Shown one piece after another: positions 49,322 through 57,184 of a stretch of 57,184 nucleotides of DNA (positions within the stretch are counted from its first letter, which is position 1; every line of letters begins with the position of its first letter). The notes beneath the pieces are model-generated. The model had not been told where the DNA came from, did not search any database, and saw only the letters and a list, made by a program, of their open reading frames with translations. This DNA is from Myxococcaceae bacterium (GTDB lineage: Bacteria > Myxococcota > Myxococcia > Myxococcales > Myxococcaceae), in assembly GCA_003818285.1 (NCBI GenBank), contig RPRB01000011.1, forward strand, positions 1 to 57,184, written 5' to 3'. Position numbers and translations under genes: made by a program.

Positions 49322-51043
49322 GTGCGATTGGCCGTGCTCGAGCCGAACTCACTGGTCCTCGGGGAACGCTTTCGTGTGCTGGGCCACCTCGGGGGTGGCG
49401 GGATGGGCGAGGTCTACCTGGCCGAGCAGGTGAGCCTGGGCCGGCGCGTCGCCTTGAAGGTGCTCCGCCGGGAGGTGGGCCAGCAACCGGGCATGAGCGA
49501 GCGCTTCCGCCGCGAGGCACGATTGCTCTCCAGCGTGGAGCACCCCGCCGTGGTGCGGGTCATCGACTTCGGCCAGTCACAGGATGCGACGTGCCTGGTG
49601 ATGGAGTTCGCCGAGGGTGAAACGCTGCTCCAGCACCTGGGAGCGGGGCCGCTCACGCCCGAGCGGGGTCGGCGGGTGCTGCTCCAGCTCGCCGAGGGCC
49701 TCGGGGCCATCCACGAGAAGGGCATCATCCACCGCGACCTCAAGCCGGAGAACGTGGTGCTCACCCCGGGTCCGCGTGGCGAGCAGGCGCGGCTGCTGGA
49801 CTTCGGCATCGCCAAGCTCCTCCAGCCGGACCCGGACGCGAAGGGGTTGAGCCAGGTCGGCGTGGTGCTGGGGACGCCGGAGTACCTCTCGCCGGAGCAG
49901 GCGATGGGTCACCCGCTGGACGCGCGCAGCGACATCTACTCGCTGGGGGTGCTCGCCTACCGGATGCTCTCCGGCTCGCTGCCGTTCAACGGCCCGAACG
50001 CGCGCGACTACCTGCTCCAGCACATCGGCACGCCGCCGACGCCGCTCCTCGAGGTCTCTCTGGCGATGGGGGACGACCCGGACCTGTCGGCCATCGTGAT
50101 GCGCTGCCTGGCGAAGGACCCGCGGGCACGCTTCCAGACGGCAGAGGACCTGGTGGGGGCGCTGGAGGCGCCGCCGCAGGCGTCGGCGCGGATCGGACTA
50201 CCGCTCCTGCCGCGTGCCATCTCCACCGTGTCCGAGGTCATCTTCGCCCGCCGGCCGCAAGTGGACGCCCGTCCCGCCCCGGAGACTCCGCTGCTCGAGC
50301 TTCCCACCGGAGCGATCACGCCCGTTCCTCCGCCCCCGCGGGTCGCGGACACGCTGTCCTCGAGCCTGGGGCCGCCTCGCTGGCGCACGCCGCTGCTGGT
50401 GGGTCTCGCGGGTCTGGTGGCGGTGGTGGCCTTCCTCGCGGTGCGCGCACGTCCCACGGGACTGGACGAGGCGGCGAGGCTGCTCGATGCCGGCAAGGCC
50501 CGCGAGGCGCTCTCCACCCTGGAGCGGCTGGAGAAGAGCGGCACCCCGGCGGCCGAGGTCGCAGGGCTTCGCGCGGCCGCGCTCCATGCGGTGCGTGACC
50601 ACGCGACGGAGCTCAAGGTGCTGCTCGCCTCGCGGGAGGCGAGCTCGGTGCTGGACCGTCGGGCCCTCAGCGGCGTCGCGGAGGACCTCTCGCGCGAAGG
50701 TGGCGAGGGCCCGAGATCGGACTTCCTCGACCGGCTGGAGGCGGGTCGCTCGACCGCAGTGCTGCGGGCGATCGCCGAGTCAGGCACGAGCCAGGCCGCC
50801 TGGGGCGCGCTCCAGTACCTCGAGCAGCAGCACCGGACGGAGACCCTGGACCTGGTGGCGGTCTACGGAAAGTGGCTGGAGGGGACGGAGTGCCCGGCGC
50901 GGGTGCTGGCGGCCCGGCGGCTCGGCGAGCTGGGGCGCCCGGAGGCGGTGTCCGCGCTCCAGAAGGCGCGGAAACGGAAGGTGCCCCATGGCTGCGGCCA
51001 GGAGGAGATCGCCGAGTCCCTGAAGGTCCTCGAGCGAAACTGA
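49322..51043 (+). CDS. Membrane Ser/Thr protein kinase, classical HRDLKPEN type
   Basis: A 573-residue Hanks-type kinase: kinase domain (residues 17-283), Pro-rich linker (285-355), one TM (358-375), and a 195-residue helical extracytoplasmic part. Motifs: GGGGMGEVYLAE (24-35), Lys46, HRDLKPEN (137-144), DFG (160-162) and TPEYLSPEQ. The catalytic Lys141 is kept, unlike in the other two kinases of the window. The outer part has short TPR/HEAT-like helices (LLDAGKAREALSTLERLEKSG). The start is GTG at 49322. It is divergent from the giant TPR gene and precedes DUF1272 by 15 bases. Confidence 0.93.
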   Translation: MRLAVLEPNSLVLGERFRVLGHLGGGGMGEVYLAEQVSLGRRVALKVLRREVGQQPGMSERFRREARLLSSVEHPAVVRVIDFGQSQDATCLVMEFAEGETLLQHLGAGPLTPERGRRVLLQLAEGLGAIHEKGIIHRDLKPENVVLTPGPRGEQARLLDFGIAKLLQPDPDAKGLSQVGVVLGTPEYLSPEQAMGHPLDARSDIYSLGVLAYRMLSGSLPFNGPNARDYLLQHIGTPPTPLLEVSLAMGDDPDLSAIVMRCLAKDPRARFQTAEDLVGALEAPPQASARIGLPLLPRAISTVSEVIFARRPQVDARPAPETPLLELPTGAITPVPPPPRVADTLSSSLGPPRWRTPLLVGLAGLVAVVAFLAVRARPTGLDEAARLLDAGKAREALSTLERLEKSGTPAAEVAGLRAAALHAVRDHATELKVLLASREASSVLDRRALSGVAEDLSREGGEGPRSDFLDRLEAGRSTAVLRAIAESGTSQAAWGALQYLEQQHRTETLDLVAVYGKWLEGTECPARVLAARRLGELGRPEAVSALQKARKRKVPHGCGQEEIAESLKVLERN

Positions 51044-51058
51044 CGAGGGGGTCCGACG

Positions 51059-51247
51059 ATGGCGCTGGAGATGCGCGCGGTCTGCGAGCGCTGCGGCGCG
51101 GCCCTGACTGCCGATGGGCCGGCACGGATCTGCAGCTTCGAGTGCACGTTCTGCATCGCGTGCGCCGAGGCGATGAAGGGCGTCTGCCCGAACTGCGGCG
51201 GTGAGCTGGTCCCACGCCCGCGGCGTCGCACCCGGACGACCGGCTGA
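51059..51247 (+). CDS. DUF1272 small zinc-binding protein
   Basis: A 62-residue protein matching DUF1272 over its whole length: MRAVCERCGAAL, ICSFECTFCIACAE and GVCPNCGGELV, eight Cys in three groups, probably binding two zinc ions. A basic tail (RPRRRTRT) follows. Function is unknown. ATG at 51059 has GAGGGGG ahead and follows the kinase by 15 bases, so the two are probably co-transcribed. Confidence 0.93.
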   Translation: MALEMRAVCERCGAALTADGPARICSFECTFCIACAEAMKGVCPNCGGELVPRPRRRTRTTG

Positions 51248-51354
51248 TTCCGGGAAGCGTGCCGTCCCGCTCCGCTGAGCGCGCCGGGCGCGGGTTTGAA
51301 CCCGTCCTGCCGCGGCTGCGGACCGCGAAGCTCGGCCTCGAGCGGGAGAGCCCA

Positions 51355-53079
51355 CTACTTCATGAATCGCACGCGGGCGATGCGCCCGTTCACCACCTCG
51401 TACATCACGAGCGCGTGGACGGGCTCCCCCGCGCCGGTGACCCACTCCTCGTCGACCACCCAGGCCCCCGCGGACACGCGTCCACGCAGCTCGCAGTGGA
51501 GCGCAGGACTCGTCCTGAACCGCTCATCGTACCGGGTGCGAAACGCTTCCTTGCCCTTGCTGACGACCTTCCCCTCCAGGTCCCGGACCTCCACGTCCTC
51601 GGCGTAGGGAGCGAGGAACGCCTCGAGGTTCCGGGCGTTGTAGGCGTTGAGCTGTCGCTGGGCGAGCGCTTCGGGGGAATCCGGGATCAGCGTCTCGGGA
51701 TCGATGAGGTGACCGTCCTTCACCACGCGGCGGATCCGGGCCAGCGCCCGGGTCCCGGTGCGGGGATCGGCATCGAGAACCAGGAGGTCCGCCAGGGCGC
51801 CGGGTGAGATGCGGCCCAGCTCCTTCTCGCGCCCCATCAGCCGTGCACCTCCCTGCGTCGCCGCCTGGAGCACCTCCAGGGGCTTCATCCCGGCCTCCTC
51901 CATCGCCGCCATCTCGCGCAGCACGGCGACGCCGTGAAGGGTGCCGATGTTCCCCGAGTCGGTCCCCATGGCGACGGTGACGCCGGCGCGGAGCACCGAC
52001 ATCAGATTCTTCGCCATCGTGGGGTCCAGCGCGAGTGAGGCTGGCTTCTCCCGCCCGCGCCGCATGGGCTCGGGCAGCTTCTCGGCGGGGAGGTGGGCCA
52101 GGTCGAACAAGGTGCCGATCACCCAGGGGTCGCCACGCGTGAATTCCTCGAAGGTGAGATCCAGCTTCTGGTGAAGCGTCCGGAGGTACCCGGAGCGGAC
52201 GTTGAGGGTCGGGATGTAGATGACCTTCCGCTCCCGGGCGAGCCGGAGGAACGCGTCGTCGACCTCCGCGTCCCTCACGCTGTGCACGAGGATGTCGGCG
52301 CCGCTCTCCAGGGCGGCGCGCGCGGTCGCCAGCTCGGTCGCGTGCACGGCGACGCGCAGGCCGAGACCGTGCGCCTCCTGGATCGCGGCCTCGACGATGG
52401 GTCGGTTCTTCGCGAGCGGCTGGTCCGCGGTGACGATGAACCAGATCTTGATGTAGTCGGGCTTGCGCGGGGCCTCGCGCCGAACCAGGGCGCGAGCCTC
52501 ATCCGGGGTGCCACAGCGGATGATGGGTGGGTCGCCGAGATCCAGCTCCGGCCGGGCCACTGACGAGATCAGCGGCCCGGTGGCCGCAACGCGGGGGGCA
52601 CGGGAATTGTCCCTGGCCCGGTCGCGGAGGTCGAAGTTCCAGAATGGGCCGCCCACGTCGGCGACCGAGGTGACTCCGTTCCTGAGGAAGCGCGCGAGCG
52701 TCTCGTCCAGGTGCTCGCGGATGAGTCGCTGCTCCTCGGTGTAGGGGCGGTAGGCACGGAGGTCGAACGCGTCAGGGCGGGTGTACAGGCCGCCGCTCTG
52801 GAAGAAGTGGACATGCGCGTCGACGAGCCCCGGGACGACGAACGTGCCCTTCGCCTCGAGCCGGGTCGCGCCTGCCGGCACCTTCACCCGGCTGCTCGGG
52901 CCCACGGCCTCGATCCGGTTTCCGAGCACGAGGACGGTGGCGGCCGGCGTCGTCGAGCCGCCCGGATCCACGACCGTGCCCCCGACGATGGCCAGCGCCG
53001 GCTTGTCGGGTGCGGCGTGGGCTACGTGGACCGCGAGAACCAGCAAGCTCAGCGCGCGCACAAGAGCCTCCGCGGTCAC
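51355..53079 (-). CDS. Exported amidohydrolase with C-terminal NTF2-like domain
   Basis: A 574-residue protein with a signal peptide (about 1-23, VAHA). The amidohydrolase domain (25-450) has DAHVHFF, IKIWF (candidate metal-bridging Lys), AVHATE, ILVHSV and MGTDSG, the expected metal ligands of an imidazolonepropionase-like enzyme. The last 110 residues (from about 465) have a SnoaL/NTF2-like pattern, QRQLNAYNARNLEAFLAPYA and VMYEVVNGRIARVRF. The substrate is unknown, perhaps a cyclic amide or peptide. The start is GTG at 53079, with AGGCGGGG upstream; the frame is open 15 codons further. The next upstream gene, argB, stops 67 bases away. Confidence 0.88.
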   Translation of the reverse strand: MTAEALVRALSLLVLAVHVAHAAPDKPALAIVGGTVVDPGGSTTPAATVLVLGNRIEAVGPSSRVKVPAGATRLEAKGTFVVPGLVDAHVHFFQSGGLYTRPDAFDLRAYRPYTEEQRLIREHLDETLARFLRNGVTSVADVGGPFWNFDLRDRARDNSRAPRVAATGPLISSVARPELDLGDPPIIRCGTPDEARALVRREAPRKPDYIKIWFIVTADQPLAKNRPIVEAAIQEAHGLGLRVAVHATELATARAALESGADILVHSVRDAEVDDAFLRLARERKVIYIPTLNVRSGYLRTLHQKLDLTFEEFTRGDPWVIGTLFDLAHLPAEKLPEPMRRGREKPASLALDPTMAKNLMSVLRAGVTVAMGTDSGNIGTLHGVAVLREMAAMEEAGMKPLEVLQAATQGGARLMGREKELGRISPGALADLLVLDADPRTGTRALARIRRVVKDGHLIDPETLIPDSPEALAQRQLNAYNARNLEAFLAPYAEDVEVRDLEGKVVSKGKEAFRTRYDERFRTSPALHCELRGRVSAGAWVVDEEWVTGAGEPVHALVMYEVVNGRIARVRFMK

Positions 53080-53146
53080 GGCGGTGTCGCCCCGCCTGGA
53101 CCTCACCGTACTCGAACCGGGCATGGCGCCGAGGCTGTATCCGCCG

Positions 53147-53992
53147 TCAGCGGACGAAGGCTGTGCCGTGGCTCCCTGGCTCGCGCGCCTCGTCGAGGAT
53201 CGACGTGGGCGGGTCGATGCCGACGATGTGCACCGCCTCGATGCCCTCCTCGAGCATCGCCAGCGCCTCCTCCACCTTGGGGATCATCCCGCCGGAGATG
53301 GCGCCCGAGGCTATCTGCTCCCGCGCCTCGGCGGCGGTCAGCTTCGGCATGCGCGTCGACGGGTCGTCCTTGTCCCGGAGCACCCCGGGGACGTTCGAGA
53401 CCAGGAAGAGCTTCGCCGCCCGGAGCTTCGCCGCGACCCGGCCCGCGACCGTGTCGGCGTTGATGTTGAAGACGTTCCCGCCCGAGTCGCCGCCGAGCGA
53501 TCCAAGGACGGGCACGAAGCCCACGCTGGCCAGCTTCTCCAGCGCGGCGGTGTCCACCGCGACGATGTCTCCCACCAGTCCGAGGTCCACCGGGTCCGGC
53601 CCCGCGCCGGTGATGACCTTCGGCGGCCGCCGCACGGCGTCGATCAGGCCGGCGGACACGCCGGTGGTGCACAGGGCCGGAACCTCCACCAGGCGCATCG
53701 CGGCGGCCACGTCCACCGAGACCTCGCCGGCCAGGGTCATCTTCATCACCTCGAGCGTCTCCGGGTCGGTGACGCGGCGGCCGCCGACGATGGTCGGCTC
53801 GAGACCCAGGCGCCGCCCCAGCTCGGTGGCCTGCGGGCCGCCGCCGTGGACGATGCAGACGCGGATCCCCGCGCCGAGGAACTCGCCCACCGCCGACCCC
53901 ACGCTTCCGGCCAGCTTGGTACGGTCCGCGGCCAGCTCGCCGCCCACCTTCACCACGAACCAGCGCCCGGCAAAGTCGGAGAGCGCGCTCAT
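53147..53992 (-). CDS. argB: Acetylglutamate kinase ArgB
   Basis: A 281-residue amino acid kinase phosphorylating N-acetylglutamate in arginine synthesis. FVVKVGGELA near the start binds ATP phosphate; IVHGGGPQATELG binds the acetyl-glutamate; INADTVAGRVAAKLRAAKLFLVSNVPGVL and GGMIPKVEEAL complete the site. The middle segment (GVSAGLIDAVRRPP) differs from the E. coli type, as in other Myxococcota. ATG at 53992 overlaps the argC stop (ATGA), so argC and argB are coupled. LysW is not seen, arguing against the LysW-carried pathway. Confidence 0.93.
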   Translation of the reverse strand: MSALSDFAGRWFVVKVGGELAADRTKLAGSVGSAVGEFLGAGIRVCIVHGGGPQATELGRRLGLEPTIVGGRRVTDPETLEVMKMTLAGEVSVDVAAAMRLVEVPALCTTGVSAGLIDAVRRPPKVITGAGPDPVDLGLVGDIVAVDTAALEKLASVGFVPVLGSLGGDSGGNVFNINADTVAGRVAAKLRAAKLFLVSNVPGVLRDKDDPSTRMPKLTAAEAREQIASGAISGGMIPKVEEALAMLEEGIEAVHIVGIDPPTSILDEAREPGSHGTAFVR

Positions 53993-55044
53993 GGCCAGAG
54001 CCCCGGTTCCTTGAGGGTGAGCGTCTCGTCGTGGCCCATCATCACGTTGAACGACTGGATCGCTTGCCCTGCCCCGCCCTTCACCAGGTTGTCGAGCGCG
54101 CTGAAGCAGACGACGCGGCGGGTCGACCCGGTAGGCGCGCCGAGGGTGAAGCCGACCTCGACGTAGTTGCCACCCGACACCGAGACCACCTCGGGCTGGC
54201 GACCCTCGACCACGCGGACGAACGGCTCGCCGGCGTAGCAGCGGGTCCACGCTTCTCGAAGGTGCTCGGCGGTGGTCGAGGAAGGGACGTCGACGAAGCT
54301 GGTGGCGAAGATGCCGCGAGGCAGCGGGGCGGAGACCGGCACGAAGTCCAGCGCCAGCTCACGTCCGCCGGCGCCGTGGAGCGTCTGGAGGATCTCGGGG
54401 ATGTGCTGGTGGTCCAGCGGCTTGTACGTCCGGAGGTTCACCGCCCGCAGCGGATGATGGGTGGTGAGCTGCGGATTGGCGCCCGAGCCCGAGCTGCCGG
54501 TGGCGGCCACCGTATGCACCGGGCCGGTGAGCATCCCCGCCCGTGCGAGCGGGAGCAGCCCGAGCGCGATGGTGGTGGCGAAGCAGCCCGGCGAGGCGAT
54601 GTATCGCGCCTTCGCGATGGCGGCCCGGTTCACCTCGGGCATCCCGTAGGTGAACAGCCCGTCGGTCAGCGCCTTCGGCGTGGGGTGAGCGACGCCGTAG
54701 TACCGCTCGTACGCCGCCGGGTCGCGCAGGCGGAAATCGCCCGACAGGTCGACGATGCGTACGCCCGAGCCGAGGATGGCCTTGACCACCTTCGCCGTCG
54801 TCTTGTGGGGCATGGCCAGGAAGGCCACCTCCATCCCGGCAACGGCCTGCTCGGGGGCCATCTCCTGGAACGTCAGGTCGGTCAGCCCGGCGAGGTTGAA
54901 GTGAACCTCGCCGACCTTCTTGCCGATGTTGTCCGCCGCCGTGACACGGGCGACCTCGACGTGGGGATGGAAGAGGAGCCTGCGGAGGATCTCCGCCCCG
55001 CCGTAGCCGGTGCCCCCGATGAGCACTGCCTTCACACGAGCCAT
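53989..55044 (-). CDS. argC: N-acetyl-gamma-glutamyl-phosphate reductase ArgC
   Basis: A 351-residue NADPH-dependent ArgC. The N-terminal GGTGYGGAEILRRLLFHPHVE is the Rossmann loop; the catalytic Cys lies in SPGCFATT; downstream HHPLRAVNLRTYKPLDHQHIPEI and GSSGSGANPQL are conserved. It reduces the acyl phosphate made by ArgB, encoded next. ATG at 55044 has no strong ribosome site. The pair is a typical arginine operon lacking argJ and argD here. Confidence 0.95.
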   Translation of the reverse strand: MARVKAVLIGGTGYGGAEILRRLLFHPHVEVARVTAADNIGKKVGEVHFNLAGLTDLTFQEMAPEQAVAGMEVAFLAMPHKTTAKVVKAILGSGVRIVDLSGDFRLRDPAAYERYYGVAHPTPKALTDGLFTYGMPEVNRAAIAKARYIASPGCFATTIALGLLPLARAGMLTGPVHTVAATGSSGSGANPQLTTHHPLRAVNLRTYKPLDHQHIPEILQTLHGAGGRELALDFVPVSAPLPRGIFATSFVDVPSSTTAEHLREAWTRCYAGEPFVRVVEGRQPEVVSVSGGNYVEVGFTLGAPTGSTRRVVCFSALDNLVKGGAGQAIQSFNVMMGHDETLTLKEPGLWP

Positions 55045-55095
55045 GATGGCCGGGCACCCTGCCAGAGTGTCGTCACCCAGGAAAGCGATCCGCGT

Positions 55096-55608
55096 TCAGC
55101 GGTGCCGGTCCCACCTGTAGGTGAGGTCACCCGGGTCCCACGACGCGAGCGGTCGGGTCGGGGGCTCCTGCCGGAACCCGAGCGCCTCCAGGAGCCGCCG
55201 CGAGCGCACGTTCGCCGGGGTGGTGCAGGCCCAGACCTCGTCCACCTCCAGCTGGCCGATCAGCCAGCGCACCGCGGCGCGTGCGTATCCCCGCCCCCGG
55301 TGGGCAAGGCCGAACACGTAGGCGATCTCCGCCCAGCCTTCTCCGGTGTGGGCGGTGGCCTCGACCCGACCCAGGTAGGGCCCACCGGGAAGCCGGACCG
55401 CGTGGTTGATCCATCGCTCGCCCGCGCGGCCCGGTCCGGCGGCTCGTCGGGCGTACCCCGCGCGCATGTGGTCCTCGGTGGCTCCGTCGCTGCCCGGGAG
55501 GTGCTCCCAGACACGCACGTCGCCAAGCACGGGGAAGAGCGAGCTCGCGTGTCCCGGGCCGAGCGGCTCGAATACCAGCGCAGGGTCCTGAGAGCTCGCG
55601 CTCCGCAT
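55096..55608 (-). CDS. GNAT-family N-acetyltransferase
   Basis: A 170-residue RimJ/RimL-like acetyltransferase. The acetyl-CoA loop is FGLAHRGRGYARAAVRWLIGQL; TTPANVRSRRLLEALGF precedes the final strand. The acceptor is unknown; the N-terminal FEPLGPGHASSLFPVLGDVRVWEHLP is typical of this subfamily. ATG at 55608. It lies between argC and the metallo-beta-lactamase-fold gene, 51 and 76 bases away, all leftward. Confidence 0.88.
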   Translation of the reverse strand: MRSASSQDPALVFEPLGPGHASSLFPVLGDVRVWEHLPGSDGATEDHMRAGYARRAAGPGRAGERWINHAVRLPGGPYLGRVEATAHTGEGWAEIAYVFGLAHRGRGYARAAVRWLIGQLEVDEVWACTTPANVRSRRLLEALGFRQEPPTRPLASWDPGDLTYRWDRHR

Positions 55609-55684
55609 CGGTGCTCCGGGAGGAGGACCGTAGCACTGCCCCAGCTTCGGCGAAGGAAGGGGCGCTTCCGGCCGGCGAGACGTC

Positions 55685-56950
55685 TCAGGGAGCGCGCGGG
55701 CGCTCCTGCGCCGCGAGGGCCTGGTCGAGATCGAGGGTCATCTCGTCGAGGTGACGCGTCAGCTCGCCCGGGTCGACGAACGGGTTCGGAGCGCGGCTCC
55801 GCGCGAGCCGCGCCGCCTTCCCGGTGAGATCGAACCAGAATCCGTGCGCGCCGAGCATCACGTCGGCCCGGAGCGAGCGGAGCCGGGCAATCGACCGGCG
55901 TGCATCCTCGGCCACCGCCGGGTACACCGGGTTGTTGGTGAGCTTGAACGGCGAGACGGTCAGCCCGCAGATGAAGACCACGTCGTAGGTCCGGCCACCC
56001 TCCTCGATGCGCGTCGACCAGGTCGTGCATCCCCGGGTGTGGCCGGGGGTCAGGGTCGCGGTCAGGGTGACGTCGCCGAGCTGAACCTGTTCCCCGTCCC
56101 GGATGCGCTGGTCGGGAGCGACCGGCTCATAGGGGTAGTCGTCGCCGTACGCGAAGTCGCCCTTGCCGCCTCGCTCCATCTGCGCGGCGTCCGCCTCGCT
56201 GGCGACGATGCGGGCGCCGGTGCGGCGTCTCAGCTCGGCGAAGCCGCCGCAGTGGTCGAAGTGCGCCTGGCTGTTGAGGATCACCTTCACATCGGCGAGC
56301 CGGAACCCGAGGGCCTGGACGTTCCGCTCCAGCATCGGGAGCATCTCGACCGGTCCGCTGTCGAGCAGGACGTGGCCCGCCGGTGTGGTGAGGAGGAAGG
56401 CGCTGACCTCGCTCGCGCCGACGTAGTGGGCGTTCCCCAGCAGCCGGAACGGGGAAACGGGCTTCATCCACTCGGTCCGTATCTCCCGCATCTGGGCGGC
56501 CGGCGGCGGCTTCGGCGTCGTCTCTCGCCGGTCCTTCACGATGCGCCAGGCGCCGTCGACTCGCCGGAGGGTCAGCTGGTCTCGGCGCTGCTCGGTGGGC
56601 GATTCCACCGCCACGACGACGGAGGCCACCCCGGCATCCTCGCGGAGCGATTCGACCCGCCGCACACTTCGTGACTCGTCCGCCGCGACTGCCGTCGAAC
56701 GGGCCGCGAGCACCTCGGGCGTGAGGCGTACCCACTTCGCGCCGCGCTTTTCGAGGACGGTCGCTCCCGGGGCGAACGCGCTCCGCAGATCGTCCGCCGA
56801 GCCGAGCGCGTCGGCCCGGAAATACCGCTCGACCACTTCCCGGACCTCCGGCTCGGGACCGGCGGGCGCGGCGGCGGCAAGACCGGGGCAGCCGAGCATG
56901 AGCAGCATCACGGCCGCGCGACGCCGGATCGTCATTCCGATTCCACTCAT
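55685..56950 (-). CDS. NTF2-like / subclass-B3-like metallo-beta-lactamase-fold protein
   Basis: A 421-residue exported protein: signal peptide (about 6-28), an NTF2/DUF4440-like domain (32-150), and a metallo-beta-lactamase domain (165-400). Metal loop NSQAHFDHCGG gives Gln228, His230, Asp232 and His233; His304 (PGHTRGC) and His369 (GAHGFWFD) complete two sites. The order matches subclass B3, where the first His is Gln as in GOB enzymes. Whether it hydrolyses beta-lactams cannot be read; many B3-like proteins do other chemistry. ATG at 56950 overlaps the stop of the upstream remnant (ATGA, 56947-56950), supporting this start over ATG 56935. Confidence 0.88.
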   Translation of the reverse strand: MSGIGMTIRRRAAVMLLMLGCPGLAAAAPAGPEPEVREVVERYFRADALGSADDLRSAFAPGATVLEKRGAKWVRLTPEVLAARSTAVAADESRSVRRVESLREDAGVASVVVAVESPTEQRRDQLTLRRVDGAWRIVKDRRETTPKPPPAAQMREIRTEWMKPVSPFRLLGNAHYVGASEVSAFLLTTPAGHVLLDSGPVEMLPMLERNVQALGFRLADVKVILNSQAHFDHCGGFAELRRRTGARIVASEADAAQMERGGKGDFAYGDDYPYEPVAPDQRIRDGEQVQLGDVTLTATLTPGHTRGCTTWSTRIEEGGRTYDVVFICGLTVSPFKLTNNPVYPAVAEDARRSIARLRSLRADVMLGAHGFWFDLTGKAARLARSRAPNPFVDPGELTRHLDEMTLDLDQALAAQERPRAP

Positions 56951-57183
56951 CCCGCCGCGACGGAGCGGAACGGAAAGGCGATCTCCAGCCACCCGGGCTG
57001 GCCGGGGAGGGGCATCTCTCGCTTCGGGCCCTGAAGGACGTGGCCCTCGCGGGTCATCCAGTGCCGGAGCGCGCGGTAGCCCAGCTCGGCCGCGTCGCCA
57101 GATGTCCAGCTCGAATCAGCGCGGGCGGGCGTGCGGCGTCCCCTGGGGGTCGAGGGCGATGATCTCGAGGTAGGCGCCGCCGC
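56947..57183 (-). pseudogene. Remnant ending like a GyrI-type effector-binding domain
   Basis: A leftward frame open from the window edge to TGA at 56947-56949. Only its last 49 residues read as protein: AELGYRALRHWMTREGHVL, QGPKREM and WLEIAFPF match the end of GyrI-like/AraC effector-binding domains. The part upstream (57075-57183) is Ser/Thr/Arg-rich and looks like the shadow of another frame. Its stop overlaps the MBL-fold gene start. The match covers only the final third of a domain, so this is a truncated gene or a frame-shifted remnant. Confidence 0.55.
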
Positions 57184-57184
57184 C
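57116..57184 (-). pseudogene. Fragment of a glyoxalase-like (VOC) domain, interrupted by TGA
   Basis: The edge frame reads GGGAYLEIIALDPQGTPHARPR, then TGA at 57116-57118, then FELDIW. Glyoxalase-3-like domains have AYLEIIAPDP...RPRWFxLD, so TGA stands where TGG (Trp) is expected: one base change would restore the match for a few residues. After FELD the similarity is lost and frame +1 takes up the GyrI-like end. Only part of the gene is in the window, so its state upstream cannot be judged. Confidence 0.45.

Overview
This 57 kb window is very GC-rich, with third codon positions almost all G or C, densely coding, and rich in GTG and TTG starts and in stop/start overlaps (ATGA, GTGA, TTGA). 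Three Hanks-type Ser/Thr kinases with membrane segments, a 3178-residue TPR protein, many lipoproteins and outer-membrane barrels, an ECF sigma factor, a bacterial topoisomerase IB, a eukaryote-like NAD isocitrate dehydrogenase and a group III phosphofructokinase point to a Myxococcota chromosome. That placement is my inference from gene content. I see no rRNA, tRNA, CRISPR array, phage or transposase gene.

Layout. 1-6683: end of an unknown gene, a pirin, then a leftward four-gene unit: sensor Ser/Thr kinase, lipoprotein, outer-membrane barrel, type-1-copper cupredoxin. 6919-9363: a secreted LEA-like 11-residue-repeat protein, divergent from an operon of ECF sigma factor, zinc-binding six-TM anti-sigma factor and DUF1223 thioredoxin-fold protein. 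9443-13317: ABC exporter, HAD hydrolase, GFA-fold zinc protein, topoisomerase IB. 13448-17634: secreted barrel, Ser/Thr kinase with TPRs coupled to a ChbG/YdjC deacetylase, and QueF. 17666-18757: outer-membrane protein and small membrane protein behind a Fur-box-like palindrome.

19130-30919 is mostly housekeeping: DUF4230, ABM monooxygenase, NAD-isocitrate dehydrogenase, acyltransferase, a cupin / VKOR-DsbA fusion / SUI1 operon, YgfZ, RtcB, OsmC, heme A synthase and phosphofructokinase. A short repeat island (30963-31030) follows, then Ada. 32212-36054 is a DUF3604 / PpiC / HupE operon.

36222-49197 is a leftward operon: giant TPR protein, lipoprotein, QueC, VanX-like dipeptidase, cardiolipin synthase. 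It is divergent from the third kinase and a DUF1272 zinc protein. 51355-57184: amidohydrolase with an NTF2-like tail, ArgC-ArgB, GNAT acetyltransferase, a GOB-like B3 metallo-beta-lactamase-fold protein with an NTF2-like head, and two gene remnants in different frames at the right edge.

The parts with least precedent are the kinase-lipoprotein-barrel-cupredoxin operon, the giant TPR operon, and the LEA-like/ECF pair. All function statements rest on motifs read by eye; no database search was run.
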